A stretch of DNA of 64,000 nucleotides from Sva-07 sp963752815 (GCA_963752815.1 CAVVZI010000006.1:124001-188000); one strand, 5' to 3'. Numbered from the stretch's first letter, positions 1 to 9,525 are shown. Notes: a model not told the origin generated them from the letters alone. Numbers and translations are program-made.

Positions 1-719
1 CGCCGCGATCATCGTCTCGTTGCTGATGATCCGCACCTCGGAGATGTTCACCGTGCCGCCGCGACCGCCCGGCGGTCAGCCGGTTCGGGAAGGGCTGCGT
101 TGGGTGACCGGCCGACGCGACATGGCGCTGCTGTTCGGCCTGCTCGTGGTCGTGAGCATGTTCTGCGTTCAACTACAACGTCTCGCTCCCGAAGCTCGCC
201 GACGAACAGTGGGGCGGCGAGCAGCGCTTCGGCTGGGTCCTGGCGGTCACGTCGATCGGATCCCTGACCGGCTCGTTGCTCACGGCACGCATGCGGCGGG
301 TGCCGATGAACTGGCTGCTGACGAGCATGGTGGTGCTCGGCATCGGTGCCATCGGCATGGCCTGGGCGCCGAACCTGGCGGCGGCGTTCGCCTGGTCGAT
401 CCCGCTCGGCATCGGCGGAGCCGGCTTCATCACGGCGGCGAACGCGATCTCCCAGCAGGAGTCGCCCTCCGACATGCGCAGCCGGTTGATGGCGCTCCAG
501 GCGGTGGCGTTCCTCGGTACGACCCCGATCGGCAGTCCCATCACCGGGTGGATCGCCGACACGGTCAGCGCTCAGTGGTCGCTGGCCTACGGGGGAGTGA
601 TCAGCCTGCTGTGTGCAGTCGGCGCCTGGGCGTACCTCGCGGTGAGGCCGCTGAAGCCTCACGCGCCGGTGGCCGTCGAAATGGTTGAGGTCGGCAGGAC
701 GTCCGCGGCGCGAGACTGA
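1..719 (+). CDS. MFS transporter, C-terminal part, interrupted by a frame break
   Basis: This is the distal part of a major facilitator superfamily exporter; its start lies before the window. Hydrophobic helices alternate with short polar loops. A cytoplasmic loop reads EGLRWVTGRRD, a typical mid-protein MFS-family segment. The reading frame changes near position 164. Up to GLLVVVSMF the protein is in one frame. From FNYNVSLPKLADEQW onward it continues in the next frame to the TGA at 717-719. Removing one T at about 164 restores one continuous protein, so I treat this as a single gene with a one-base insertion rather than two genes. The substrate cannot be told. The MOSC gene follows 4 bases downstream on the same strand, so the two may be co-transcribed. 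Confidence 0.8.
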
Positions 720-723
720 CGGC

Positions 724-1269
724 GTGCCTGCGACCATCGAACAGCTCGAACCGTTCATCACCGACGTGATCGGCGCTCCCAGCGATGTGGGGACCGTCGA
801 ACTCGTCGTCTGCCGACCTGCCGTCGGCGAGCGAATCGTGCTCGACTCCGCCGAACTCGTGCCCGGTCGAGGGCTGGTCGGCGACAACTACGTCGAACGG
901 GGAAGCACCAGGACCCCCGACGGGCTCGCCGACCCGCTGGCCGAGTTGAACATCATGTCGTCGCGCGCCCTGCGGGCGGTGGCGGGCCCTGATCCCGAGC
1001 AGTGGCAGCGCGCCGGCGATCAGCTGATCATCGACTTCGATCTGTCCGCCGACAACCTGCCGGCCGGGACCCGCCTGCGGATCGGCACCGCGGTCATCGA
1101 GGTGACGTCGAAGCCGCACACCGGCTGCGCCAAGTTCACCGCGCGGTTCGGCATCGAGGCGACCCGCTGGATCAACTCCCACAAGGATCTCCGCCTGCGC
1201 GGGATCTGCGCGATCGTCGCCGAGCCCGGCACGGTGTCGCCCGGCGACCCGATCGTCAAGGTCGGCTGA
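724..1269 (+). CDS. MOSC domain-containing protein
   Basis: A 181-residue single-domain MOSC protein (molybdenum cofactor sulfurase C-terminal family). It carries the family's typical late Cys in HTGCAKFTARFG and the LRGICAIV strand near the C-terminus. MOSC proteins are beta-barrel sulfur carriers or oxotransfer-related proteins that bind molybdopterin or a thiol adduct. The exact reaction of this subfamily is unknown. I chose GTG 724 because it lies just after the upstream stop, and the in-frame extension to 685 is low-complexity Arg/Gly sequence that reads back into the MFS gene. It is probably the last gene of the MFS transcript. Confidence 0.82.
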   Translation: MPATIEQLEPFITDVIGAPSDVGTVELVVCRPAVGERIVLDSAELVPGRGLVGDNYVERGSTRTPDGLADPLAELNIMSSRALRAVAGPDPEQWQRAGDQLIIDFDLSADNLPAGTRLRIGTAVIEVTSKPHTGCAKFTARFGIEATRWINSHKDLRLRGICAIVAEPGTVSPGDPIVKVG

Positions 1270-1344
1270 GCGTCCCCGAGCGGCGGACCGGGGCCCGCCC
1301 GCCACAGTGCCGCGCGCCGGGACGGCGCTACTCTGAACAGAGCC

Positions 1345-2340
1345 ATGTTGGACGATCGGAAGACCGCAATCCTGAGTGCTGTCGTCCAGGAATACATCAC
1401 GACCGCACAGCCGGTCGGCTCGAATCTCATCGCCGAGGCGCCGACGATCAAGGTGTCGTCGGCCACCGTGCGCAGCGAGATGGCGCAGCTGGAACACGAG
1501 GGTTACCTCGTGCAGCCGCACACGTCGGCCGGTCGCATCCCGACCGACAAGGGCTATCGCTACTTCGTCGACCACCTGAGCACGCCGGGTGTGCTCGACC
1601 AGGCGTCCACCAAACGGGTCGGCGAGTTCTTCTCGGCCGCGCACGGACAACTCGAAGAACTGCTCCATCAGACGTCGACGCTGCTGTCGACGCTGACGAA
1701 CAACGCGTCGCTCGTCGTGGGGCCCCGTGCCGAAGCCGTGGCGGTGCGGCGGATCCAACTCGTGTCGTTGTCCGCGACGCTGGCGACCGTGGTGGTCGTG
1801 TTCGCCAACGGATCGGTGGAGCACACCACGATCGATCTCGTCGAGGGTGACGACGATGTCCGCCTGTCGGCCGCAGGCGTGCATCTGTCGGCGGCACTCG
1901 ACGGTGCGGTGCTGAGCAGCGTCGACGCCGTCACTCCCACGGGTGACCGCTCGATCGACCGCATCTGCGACGCCGCGCTGCACGCCGTCCGCTCGGCCGC
2001 CGCCGCTGATCAGGTGTTCACCGGCGGCGTGTCGACCGTGGCCAACGCGTTCGACGCCGTCGACGTCGTCCGATCGGTGCTCCAGGCGCTCGAGCAGCAG
2101 TTCGTGGTGGTCACCCTCGTGAGCGACATCGTCAACCGTGGCATGTCGGTGGCGATCGGGGTCGAGCACGGCGTCGAGCCGCTCGCGGCGTGTTCGGTCG
2201 TCGTGGCACCGGTCGTCATCGACGGAGAGCATCTCGGATCGATCGGCGTGCTCGGCCCGACCCGCATGAACTACCCGCTGGCGCTGGCGACCGTCGACGT
2301 GGTGAGCGAGCAGTTGGCCCACCGCATCGAGGACGGTTGA
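1345..2340 (+). CDS. hrcA: Heat-inducible transcription repressor HrcA
   Basis: 331 residues, normal length for HrcA. An N-terminal winged helix (about 1-75) contains ATVRSEMAQLEHEGYL and the diagnostic TSAGRIPTDKGYRYFVD stretch. A GAF-like central and dimerisation region follows, with the conserved GVLGPTRMNYPLA near the C-terminus. HrcA represses chaperone operons (groESL, dnaK) by binding the CIRCE inverted repeat and needs GroEL to fold. I see no CIRCE element upstream here, so its targets are probably elsewhere. It sits 35 bases before dnaJ, the common hrcA-dnaJ order in actinobacteria. Confidence 0.95.
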   Translation: MLDDRKTAILSAVVQEYITTAQPVGSNLIAEAPTIKVSSATVRSEMAQLEHEGYLVQPHTSAGRIPTDKGYRYFVDHLSTPGVLDQASTKRVGEFFSAAHGQLEELLHQTSTLLSTLTNNASLVVGPRAEAVAVRRIQLVSLSATLATVVVVFANGSVEHTTIDLVEGDDDVRLSAAGVHLSAALDGAVLSSVDAVTPTGDRSIDRICDAALHAVRSAAAADQVFTGGVSTVANAFDAVDVVRSVLQALEQQFVVVTLVSDIVNRGMSVAIGVEHGVEPLAACSVVVAPVVIDGEHLGSIGVLGPTRMNYPLALATVDVVSEQLAHRIEDG

Positions 2341-2375
2341 GGACTTGGCGTTCTCCCGGCATCCTGTAGCGGACC

Positions 2376-3509
2376 ATGGCTGACTATTACGAACTCCTCG
2401 GCGTGTCGCGCACGGCCAGCGCGGACGAGATCAAGAAGGCATATCGCCAACGGGCCCGCGAGCTGCATCCCGACACGAACCCCGGCGACGCCGCGAGCGC
2501 GGACCGTTTCAAGGAAGTGTCGAAGGCGTACGAGGTTCTCTCCGACGACGATCAACGGGCGCGCTACGACCGCTACGGCGAAGCGGGCGTGCGAGGAGCC
2601 GGTGGTGGCGGTGGTCCATCGGCGGAGGATCTGTTCGGCGGTGGCCTCGGCGACATCTTCGAGACGTTCTTCGGTGGTGGCCAGAGCCCGTTCGGCGGCC
2701 GGTCCCGCGGGCCGGCCGGCCCCCCTCGCGGGCAGGATCTCGAGGTCGTCGCCGACATCTCCTTCGAACAGGCGGTGTTCGGCGATCAGATCGACGTCAC
2801 CCTGAAGCTCCCGGTCGCCTGCAGCGACTGCGGCGGTTCCGGCGCCGGAGCCGGGACGCAACCCGTCACCTGCAGCGACTGCGGCGGGAGCGGCCAGGTG
2901 CAGCGGGTGCGTCAGAGCCTGCTGGGTCAGATGGTCACCGCGAGCCCGTGCGGCCGGTGTGGCGGCATGGGCCAGGTGATCACCAGCCCGTGTCCGACCT
3001 GCCGCGGCGAGGGCCGCGTCACGGTCGACAAGACGTATCAGGTCGACGTGCCCGCCGGCGTCGACAGCGGCTCCACCCTGCGCCTCACCGGCCGCGGTGC
3101 TGCCGGCCCGCGGGGCGGCAAGACGGGTGACCTGTACGTGCACCTGCGGGTGGCGGCGCACGAGCGGTATGTCCGCGACGATCACGATCTGGTCACCGAC
3201 GTGCCGATCTCGATCGCCCAGGCGGCGCTCGGCACGTCGCTCGGACTCGAGACGCTCGACGGCGTCGAGGATCTGGTGATCCCTGCCGGCACCCAGCCCG
3301 GGCGCGAATTCATCCTGCGCCAACGGGGTGTGCCGCACCTCCGAGGACGCGGGCGCGGCGACCTCCGAGCCCGGATCCGCGTCGAGGTGCCGCTCAAACT
3401 CACCGAGCGGGAGGCCGAAATCCTGGCCGAGTTCGCCGAGGGGCGCGGCGAAACGGTCGGTCATCCCAAGGAAGGGATCTTCTCCCGGATCAAATCGGCG
3501 TTCTCGTGA
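2376..3509 (+). CDS. dnaJ: Chaperone protein DnaJ
   Basis: 377 residues with the full type I DnaJ layout: J domain (about 3-70) with the catalytic HPD in ELHPDTN; a Gly/Phe-rich linker (about 75-115); four CxxCxGxG zinc modules (CSDCGGSG twice, CGRCGGMG, CPTCRGEG; about 145-215); and the C-terminal substrate-binding beta domains. It stimulates DnaK ATPase activity and delivers unfolded clients. No dnaK or grpE lies in the window; this looks like the second, hrcA-linked dnaJ typical of actinobacteria. Its stop overlaps the GTG of rsmE by four bases (GTGA), indicating translational coupling. Confidence 0.96.
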   Translation: MADYYELLGVSRTASADEIKKAYRQRARELHPDTNPGDAASADRFKEVSKAYEVLSDDDQRARYDRYGEAGVRGAGGGGGPSAEDLFGGGLGDIFETFFGGGQSPFGGRSRGPAGPPRGQDLEVVADISFEQAVFGDQIDVTLKLPVACSDCGGSGAGAGTQPVTCSDCGGSGQVQRVRQSLLGQMVTASPCGRCGGMGQVITSPCPTCRGEGRVTVDKTYQVDVPAGVDSGSTLRLTGRGAAGPRGGKTGDLYVHLRVAAHERYVRDDHDLVTDVPISIAQAALGTSLGLETLDGVEDLVIPAGTQPGREFILRQRGVPHLRGRGRGDLRARIRVEVPLKLTEREAEILAEFAEGRGETVGHPKEGIFSRIKSAFS

Positions 3510-4241
3510 CCGCTGGGGCGTCCGACCCCGGTGCGAGGACGATCGGCCCCGAGGCGCTGCGGCGTTCGGCGGCCCACGTCGTCGTCGAACGCGTCGGCGA
3601 GCGCGACGACGTCGTCGTCAGCATCGACGATGACGTCGAGCACCACCTGCGCCGCGTCCTGCGCCTCCGCGCCGGCGAACCGGTGACGGTCACCGATCTC
3701 GCCGGGCGGTGGCGATCGACCGTGGTGGCCGGATCTCGCGAGCGGCTGCAACTCGACGTGGTCGGCGACGTCGTGGTCACCGATCGGCCGGCCCGACCGG
3801 TCACGATCGCCGCCTCGATCCCGAAGGGCGATCGGCTCGACTGGATGGTGCAGAAGCTCACCGAACTCGGTGTCGATCGGCTCGTGCTGCTCCACGCCGA
3901 GCACTCCACGACGCGGTGGGACGATGCCCGAACGGCTGTCCAACGCGAGCGGGCGGAGCGGGTGTCGATCGAGGCGTGCCGGCAGAGTCGCCGGATCTGG
4001 CCGATGCGCATCGAGGGTCCGGTTGCCGCGCTCTCGGTGCTGTCGACCTGTCGTGATCGCCGAGCCCGGCGGGCGCCAGATCGCGCCATCCGACGACTTC
4101 ATCGCCATCGGACCCGAAGGCGGGTGGTCGCCGACCGAACTCGAAGCGGCGCGCGGCGCCGTCTCGCTCGGCAGCAACATCTTGCGCGTCGAGACCGCCG
4201 CCGTCGTCGCGGCGACGCTCTGTCTGTCCCGCAACGAGTAA
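3506..4241 (+). CDS. rsmE: 16S rRNA (uracil1498-N3)-methyltransferase, interrupted by a frame break
   Basis: SPOUT-class rRNA methyltransferase acting on U1498 of 16S rRNA in the assembled 30S subunit. The N-terminal PUA-like part (VEHHLRRVLRLRAGEPVTVTD) and the start of the catalytic part (IPKGDRLDWMVQKLTELGV, EACRQSRR) are in one frame up to about 4045. The SAM-binding knot (AIGPEGGWSPTELEAA and LGSNILRVETA) is in the next frame and ends at TAA 4239-4241. Both halves match the family well, so a single small indel near 4040-4052 separates them. Read literally, the first frame would run on to 4882 without similarity to anything. As written the gene is broken; if the indel is a sequence error it is intact at about 245 residues. 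Confidence 0.85.
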
Positions 4242-4325
4242 CTGGTATCAAGCACGGACTGTGCGGTAACCTCACGCTCGGCGGTAATGGCGGCCGACGT
4301 AGTCGGCCACGAGAAATGGGCGGGT

Positions 4326-4844
4326 ATGCGAATGACAATGATCGACGGAGAAGCACCCTCGGTGTACAGCCGACAGGTCGGCGAACGTCTGCGGGCCATC
4401 CGCAAACAGAAGCGTTTGTCACTTCAAGAGGTCGAGGCGCAGAGCGAGCAGGAGTTCAAGGCGTCGGTGCTCGGTGCCTACGAACGCGGCGAGCGGGCCC
4501 TGTCGGTGCCTCGCCTCGACCGGCTGGCTCAGTTCTACGCGGTGCCGGTGGAGCAGCTCCTGCCGCGCGAGGTGACGGGCGGCGAGACGACCGCGGCACT
4601 CGAAGCGTCGGCCAACAAGAAGCTGGCGATCGACGTCGTCAAGCTGATCCAGTTGAAGGGTGCGCCCTTCGAAATGCTGTCGCGGTACCTGAAGCTCATC
4701 CAGGTGCAGCGACAGGACTTCAACGGCCGGGTGATCACCGTGCGCGGCGACGATGTCCGGTCGATCGCGGCGATGCTCGACGTGCCGGTCGATCAGGTCG
4801 GGGCGCGCCTCGACGCGCTCGACCTGCTGTTCCAGCCGCTCTGA
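4326..4844 (+). CDS. BldD-like XRE-family regulator with c-di-GMP-binding signature
   Basis: 172 residues: an N-terminal HTH (about 18-75; YSRQVGERLRAIRKQKRLS and VLGAYERGERALSVPRLDRLA) and a C-terminal domain that matches BldD of Streptomyces. BldD is the developmental master repressor, dimerised by a c-di-GMP tetramer bound at an RxD-X8-RxxD motif. Here the same motif is complete: RQD, eight residues, then RGDD (nt about 4711-4755). That predicts c-di-GMP control. The ATG at 4326 sits behind a G-rich stretch; ATG 4332 and 4338, or an upstream ATG 4287, are also possible. It lies between rsmE and hemW on the same strand. Confidence 0.85.
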   Translation: MRMTMIDGEAPSVYSRQVGERLRAIRKQKRLSLQEVEAQSEQEFKASVLGAYERGERALSVPRLDRLAQFYAVPVEQLLPREVTGGETTAALEASANKKLAIDVVKLIQLKGAPFEMLSRYLKLIQVQRQDFNGRVITVRGDDVRSIAAMLDVPVDQVGARLDALDLLFQPL

Positions 4845-4878
4845 GCCGAAGCGCCGGAAACGGCGCTTTGATGGGAGC

Positions 4879-5955
4879 GTGAACGAGTTCGGGGTGTACC
4901 TGCACATCCCCTTCTGCGCGTCGAAGTGCGACTACTGCGCGTTCGCCACGTGGACCGATCGGGCGCACCTCGTCGATCGGTATCTCGCGGCCATGTCCAC
5001 CGAGATCCGGCGCGCCGTCGATGCCGGCCTCCCGGTCGCCGACACGATCTTCGTCGGTGGCGGCACGCCGACGCTCGTACCCCCCGACGCGTTGGCCGAG
5101 CTGATCGGGACGATTCCCCGGCGAGACGACGCCGAGGTGACCGTCGAGTGCAACCCGGACGACGTCACCGCCGACATGCTGCGTACGTATCGTTCCGGCG
5201 GCGTGAACCGCGTCAGCATCGGCGTGCAGTCGATGTCGCCGCACGTGTTGGCCGCGCTCGGGCGCACCCACGACCCGGCGAACGTCGAGCGGGCCGTGGC
5301 GGCCGTCGGCGAGGCGGGGATGCCGACGTTCAACCTCGACGTCATCTACGGCGCCGCCGGAGAGTCCGTCGCTGACTGGCGACGCACGGTGGAGGAGGTG
5401 TTGGCGCTCGGCCCGCCCCACGTGTCGGCATACGGCTTGACCGTCGAGGCGGGAACGGTGTTGGCGGCCCAGCCGGAGCGGTATCCCGACGACGACGACC
5501 AGGCCGACAAGTACGAGATCGCCGACGATCTGTTCGCGGCGGCCGGACTGCTGAACTACGAGGTGTCGAACTGGGCCCGACCGGGTCACGAGTCGCGACA
5601 CAACTTTCTCTACTGGCGCCAGGCCGACTACCGCGGGTTCGGGTGTGCGGCCCACTCGCATCACGACGGTCGTCGTTGGTGGAACGTGCGGACGCCCGAT
5701 CGGTACATCGATCTGATCACGACGGGGAAGCCGGCCGAGTCCGCGGCCGAGGTGCTCGACGACGAGGGTCGGCGCGTGGAAGGGCTGCAGCTGATGCTGC
5801 GGACACGCGACGGCGTCGCCCGCGACTCCTTCGACGACGCCACCCTCGACCTGCTCGACGGGATGCTCCTTCCGCATCCCGACGATGCGAACCGCGTCGT
5901 GCTCACCCGGGCGGGCCGTCTGATGGCCAACGAGGTGTCGGTCAGGTTGAAGTGA
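4879..5955 (+). CDS. hemW: Radical SAM heme chaperone HemW (coproporphyrinogen III oxidase-like)
   Basis: 358 residues beginning VNEFGVYLHIPFC, with the radical SAM cluster motif CxxxCxxC in CASKCDYCAF and the HemN/HemW-type segments GGGTPTLVPP, NPDDVT and SIGVQSM. HemW binds heme and a [4Fe-4S] cluster and inserts heme into client proteins. It lacks the N-terminal extension of true HemN oxygen-independent oxidases. GTG 4879 is the only sensible start, 34 bases after the BldD-like gene; the nearby ATG 4871 is out of frame. The 3' end overlaps the convergent 2OG oxygenase by 14 bases. Confidence 0.92.
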   Translation: MNEFGVYLHIPFCASKCDYCAFATWTDRAHLVDRYLAAMSTEIRRAVDAGLPVADTIFVGGGTPTLVPPDALAELIGTIPRRDDAEVTVECNPDDVTADMLRTYRSGGVNRVSIGVQSMSPHVLAALGRTHDPANVERAVAAVGEAGMPTFNLDVIYGAAGESVADWRRTVEEVLALGPPHVSAYGLTVEAGTVLAAQPERYPDDDDQADKYEIADDLFAAAGLLNYEVSNWARPGHESRHNFLYWRQADYRGFGCAAHSHHDGRRWWNVRTPDRYIDLITTGKPAESAAEVLDDEGRRVEGLQLMLRTRDGVARDSFDDATLDLLDGMLLPHPDDANRVVLTRAGRLMANEVSVRLK

Positions 5956-6976
5956 CGGCGAACAGATCGGGGAAGACGCGGGCGACCTTGGCGGTGAGGT
6001 AGTCGCCGTACCTGCCGTTCCACGCCGCCACGTCGGCACCGTCCCATCGGGCCCGTCGATCGTCCGGCGATGATCGGTCCTCGTCGATCGGGAGCACCGG
6101 CACGGTCGCGTCCCAGGACGGATCGAAGAAGAACGGGAACGAGAGTCGGCTGTGGCCGGCGTCGTTGCGAACGCGGTGCGGAGTGGACAGGTACCGACCT
6201 CGCGTGAGGCGTTCGAGCATGTCGCCGAGGTTGCAGACGAAGACGCCAGGCGTGGGCGCGACCCCGATCCACGAGCCGTCGCGGCGGTGCACCTGGAGGC
6301 CGCCGAGCGAATCCTGGGCGAGCACGGTGAGCAGGCCGTAGTCGGTGTGTTCGGCGACGCCCCATTGGTCGAGGTCGCCCGTCGTCGGCGGATAGTGGAA
6401 GATCCGGAAGAGCATCGTCGGGTCGGTGGTCAGGTTGTCCGCGAACCAGTGCGCGGGCAGGCCGAGCCCGAGGGCGATGCCGCGCATCACCGCCTCGGCC
6501 ACCCGGCGCATCTCGTCGAGCCAGCGCAGGACGATCGGGCCCAGTTCGGCCGGTTCGGCGGGGAAGAGGTTGGCGCCGTGCAGGGCGACGCCGGCGCGCA
6601 CCCGTGGGTGGTCGGCATCGTGCTCGGCACCGAAGTAGATGCCCTCTTTCTGATCGGGTCGGCCCGACGTGAGTTCGCCGCCGACTGGAAACCAGCCGCG
6701 CCAGGCCCGTCCGGCACGCGGCATCGCGATCGCGGCCTTCACCTCGTCATCGAGTGCGAAGAACTCCCGCGACGAGCGTTCGAGTTGGTCCTGCAGCATC
6801 GGGTCGACGCCGTGGCCGGTGATTCCGAAGAAACCGATCTCGCGACATGCCCGGTCGATCTCGGTCGCCACCGACGTCGCGGCCTGCGCAGTGCTCGCCG
6901 GGTTCAGCAACGGGCCGATGTCGACGATCGGCAGGTCGCCCGAACGCTGGACGTGGAGGTGGGCGCCGGTGCTCAC
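5942..6976 (-). CDS. 2-oxoglutarate/Fe(II)-dependent dioxygenase, isopenicillin-N-synthase family
   Basis: 344 residues. The N-terminal DIOX_N part contains LPIVDIGPLL and GFFGITGHGVD. The catalytic jelly roll carries the iron-binding HxD of EHTDYGLLT, the distal His in STPHRV, and the 2OG-binding RxS of RLSFPFFFDP. It therefore has all residues for 2OG-dependent hydroxylation or oxidation. The family covers IPNS, ACC oxidase, gibberellin oxidases and bacterial uracil/thymine-like oxidases; the substrate here is unknown. The start is GTG 6976, 26 bases from the tRNA-Val gene on the other strand. It is convergent with hemW. Confidence 0.88.
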   Translation of the reverse strand: MSTGAHLHVQRSGDLPIVDIGPLLNPASTAQAATSVATEIDRACREIGFFGITGHGVDPMLQDQLERSSREFFALDDEVKAAIAMPRAGRAWRGWFPVGGELTSGRPDQKEGIYFGAEHDADHPRVRAGVALHGANLFPAEPAELGPIVLRWLDEMRRVAEAVMRGIALGLGLPAHWFADNLTTDPTMLFRIFHYPPTTGDLDQWGVAEHTDYGLLTVLAQDSLGGLQVHRRDGSWIGVAPTPGVFVCNLGDMLERLTRGRYLSTPHRVRNDAGHSRLSFPFFFDPSWDATVPVLPIDEDRSSPDDRRARWDGADVAAWNGRYGDYLTAKVARVFPDLFAVTST

Positions 6977-7001
6977 AACTGGTAGCGTACGGCGCCGCTG
7001 C

Positions 7002-7075
7002 GGGCGCGTAGCTCAGTTGGTTAGAGCGCATCCATGACACGGATGAGGTCGCAGGTTCGAATCCTGTCGTGCCCA
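7002..7075 (+). tRNA. tRNA-Val (anticodon GAC)
   Basis: 74-base cloverleaf. The acceptor stem GGGCGCG pairs with CGTGCCC (one G-U). The D arm is GCTC/GAGC. The anticodon stem CATCC/GGATG closes a seven-base loop ATGACAC with anticodon GAC, which reads GUC valine codons. The T arm GCAGG/CCTGT carries the TTCGAAT loop. The discriminator base is A and no CCA is encoded. It is followed directly by a hairpin (7076-7103). Confidence 0.97.
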
Positions 7076-7103
7076 CGAAAACCCAGGTAGATCGGGGTTT
7101 TCG
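7076..7103 (+). terminator. Hairpin just after tRNA-Val, probable terminator
   Basis: Perfect 9-bp inverted repeat CGAAAACCC / GGGTTTTCG with a 10-base loop, starting one base after the tRNA. There is no long T run after it, so it could also act as a processing or transcription-pausing hairpin. A second short repeat GGGAA/TTCCC follows near 7108-7122. Confidence 0.55.
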
Positions 7104-7225
7104 GGGAGGGAAACCTTCCCGGGACACCCGAATTCCCGCTCGTGAGCGCTACACGCGGCGAGCAGGCCCGTACCACCGGGTGGTCACTTGCAGCAGCGCA
7201 ACAGACCGCTGAGGTGGGGGAAGCG

Positions 7226-7405
7226 TCAGCGCACGACTGGTTCGCCGCAATACGAACAGTTCGTGCCGATTGGCTGCTGAAGGCCAGGAAAGCATCCGCA
7301 ATGGGCAGTCCGAACCACACTGATTGGAGGTCGTCGCGGTGCTTCCGTGAACTTCAACTCCACCAGATCGGTGAGGGTGGTGGTTGTTTGTTGGATGGTA
7401 GTCAT
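7226..7405 (-). CDS. Small zinc-ribbon-like protein, unknown function
   Basis: 59 residues starting MTTIQQTTTTLTDLVELKF, with CGC and CSYCGEPVVR at the C-terminal end, enough Cys ligands for one zinc site. A purine-rich AGAGAG lies 6 bases before the ATG at 7403-7405; an upstream in-frame ATG at 7418-7420 overlaps that site. It is isolated between the tRNA and a secreted-protein gene. I do not recognise the family. The surrounding 7104-7630 holds no other convincing gene. Confidence 0.45.
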   Translation of the reverse strand: MTTIQQTTTTLTDLVELKFTEAPRRPPISVVRTAHCGCFPGLQQPIGTNCSYCGEPVVR

Positions 7406-7630
7406 CGGTTCTCTCTTCATTGGGGTGCGGGTGCGCTGGTTCTGCCGGGCAGTCCCTCAGTCGGTGTACAGAACAACCGAACGACATAGGCAACTATTCC
7501 ACCTGAGTTTCCGTGAGACCGTGGTAATGGTCAAACCGTGGTGAGGCGGGCGCAAGCCGATCCCGAAACCTCCAACGCGTGTGGTTGTCGGGACCGTACG
7601 ACGCGCTCACCCAGCTAGAGGCTGGTGTGA

Positions 7631-9525
7631 CTACACGTTCAGCTTGGTGAGACGCGTGCCCCAGTTGGCCAGCGCGGTCCGGGTACCGCCACACGAGCCG
7701 ATCGGGGCGGCGAGCCACTGCGTCAGCGTGCAGCTCTGGCCGATGTACTCGCTGGCGATCCAGATGTTCTTGCCGTCGAGCGCGGCCGCGCCGTAGTCAC
7801 CCCAACGGGTCCGTGGCGGGTCGCCGACCTGCGCCTTGTAGCTGGTGAAGCCGTCGTCGAGACCGAGTCCGGCACCCGCGATGTGGATGTCACCGACGCC
7901 GGCCTTGGCGTCGATCGACGCGTAGGCGGCACTGGCGAAGTGGTCCTCGCCGACCAAGGTGAACGCCATCACACCCCTGCCGGCTGCGGTCGTGGCGATG
8001 GCCGGGTAGGACACATTGTTGTTCTCCAGGGCGAGGGTGCCGGTCTTCACGAGCTTGGGAACGGACGGATCCACGATGAACCACGCGATCCCGGCCCGGC
8101 TCTCACCGCCGACGGTGACCTGCGTGTCGAGCGCACCCCACAGCTTCCCGTTGGCGTACCACGTTTGCTGCATCCGGCTGTCGTTGGAGTCCAGCTCGGA
8201 GACCACCTCGGTGAACGGGTCAGGGACACCGAGGAGAATCGCGGTCGCACACGCCGGGATGTTGAGGCACTGTCCTTGTGGGAAGTCACCCAACTGTGTT
8301 CCCGAACCGGGCTGCACCGACTTCGGCGGCACGCCGTACTGCGCCACGGTCAGCGTGGTCTGCGTGATGTCAGGTTCGGAGCCGAAGTCGCCACGGACGA
8401 GGTGTTGGCCAACTTCCAAACGAGCAGGTTGGTGCTGGAGTTGTTGCCGTTGGCCTCCTCGGCCGCGTCCGAGGACATGAAGAACTCGGTACCCCCGTTG
8501 GCGGACGATGCCTGGCCTGGAGGCGACGTGCTCGGCCACACCGTGAAGCCAGGGTTGCCGCCGGCACCCATACCGGTCGTGTCGATCTGGGTCACCCCCA
8601 CGCTGGCGGCACCGGACGCCAGCGCCGCCTTCGAGAAGGCGTAGATCTGGGCGGCTTTGAACTCGGGCCCGAAGAAGGAGTACTCGTTCGTCGAGATGTA
8701 GAAGCCGGTGCTATCCGCCCCGATGTGCGGGTAGTCGCCGATGCACGGTCCCAGGCTGCACTGGTGGTTCGGTGTCCCTTGGGTGCCGTCATCTTGGACA
8801 GGAAGTCGGTAGATCGTCCATGTGCCGAGCGGGCTGGACGTGTTGCTCACGGCGATGTCGAGGTGGTTCACCCCGGTGAACGCGCCGGTGGCCGGCACCG
8901 TCTCGAGGGTCAGCACGACGTGGAACCAGCGTTGCGTGTCGGTGTCGAAGAGGCACGACGGGTCGGTCACGAACGGACCGCGGACCAGCGTTGTCCGGTT
9001 GATCGCAGGCGGGTAGCCGTAGAAGCTGTTCTGATCGATGACGCCCGTCTGCGGCTGGCCCGCGGTGTCGAACACGCGGATCACGTCGTTCACCGTCTCC
9101 ATCACGAAGCCGTTCCCGGCGCAGAGGCCCTGGTCGGGAGGCTCGACGGAGAACTGGTTGCCATTGTTGGCCAGACGCTGGTCCCGATGGTTCAGCCCGT
9201 CGAAGCTGGCGACCAACTCCGGATTCGACTTCGCCTTCCTGGCGCTGGTGGCGGATCCGCCGGTGCCGTTGCCTCCCGAGTTCGCGCGGTCCACGTCTGG
9301 TCCGACACCCGGCGTCGGCTCCTCCTCGCTCTCCTGTGCGGAGAACTCAGGAAACTGGACTGCCCCCGAGCCGAAGGCCGGCGAGACCAGCCGACCGGTG
9401 CCGCCGGAGGAGATCTGCCTCGTTCCCCCGGCCGCACCGGCCGATTGTGAACCCAGCCCGACACCGATGGCCGGAAGACCGGCGACGCTCAGCGCGAGTG
9501 CAACAAGAGCAACCCGTCGTCTCAT
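7631..9525 (-). CDS. Secreted propeller-like hypothetical protein, interrupted by a frame break
   Basis: Starts MRRRVALVALALSVAGL with a Sec signal peptide cleaved near AGAAG, then a Ser/Gly/Glu-rich linker and a long extracellular domain of repeated strands (GPFVTDPSCLFDTDTQRWF, NHQCSLGPCIGDYPHIGAD). The second part, in another frame (from about 8395), continues GDFGSEPDITQTTLTV and ends with RWGDYGAAALDGKNIWIASEY and LANWGTRLTKLNV. The RWGDY...W-A-EY pattern is common in secreted sialidase-like/beta-propeller proteins. Adding one G in the G run near 8395 joins the halves into about 630 residues, so it is probably one gene with a one-base deletion. Function unknown. Confidence 0.75.

Noticed and set aside
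1270..1344. CIRCE element before hrcA
   Set aside because: No TTAGCACTC-N9-GAGTGCTAA-like repeat is present; the GAGTGCT at about 1373 is inside the gene and has no partner arm.
3506..4882. A single 458-residue protein spanning rsmE and the BldD-like gene
   Set aside because: After about 4045 it loses all similarity to RsmE, whose C-terminal half continues in the next frame; the tail overlaps the clear BldD-like gene.
7142..7489. Plus-strand open frame of 115 codons after tRNA-Val
   Set aside because: No ribosome site and odd composition; the minus-strand 59-residue Cys-containing frame is better supported.
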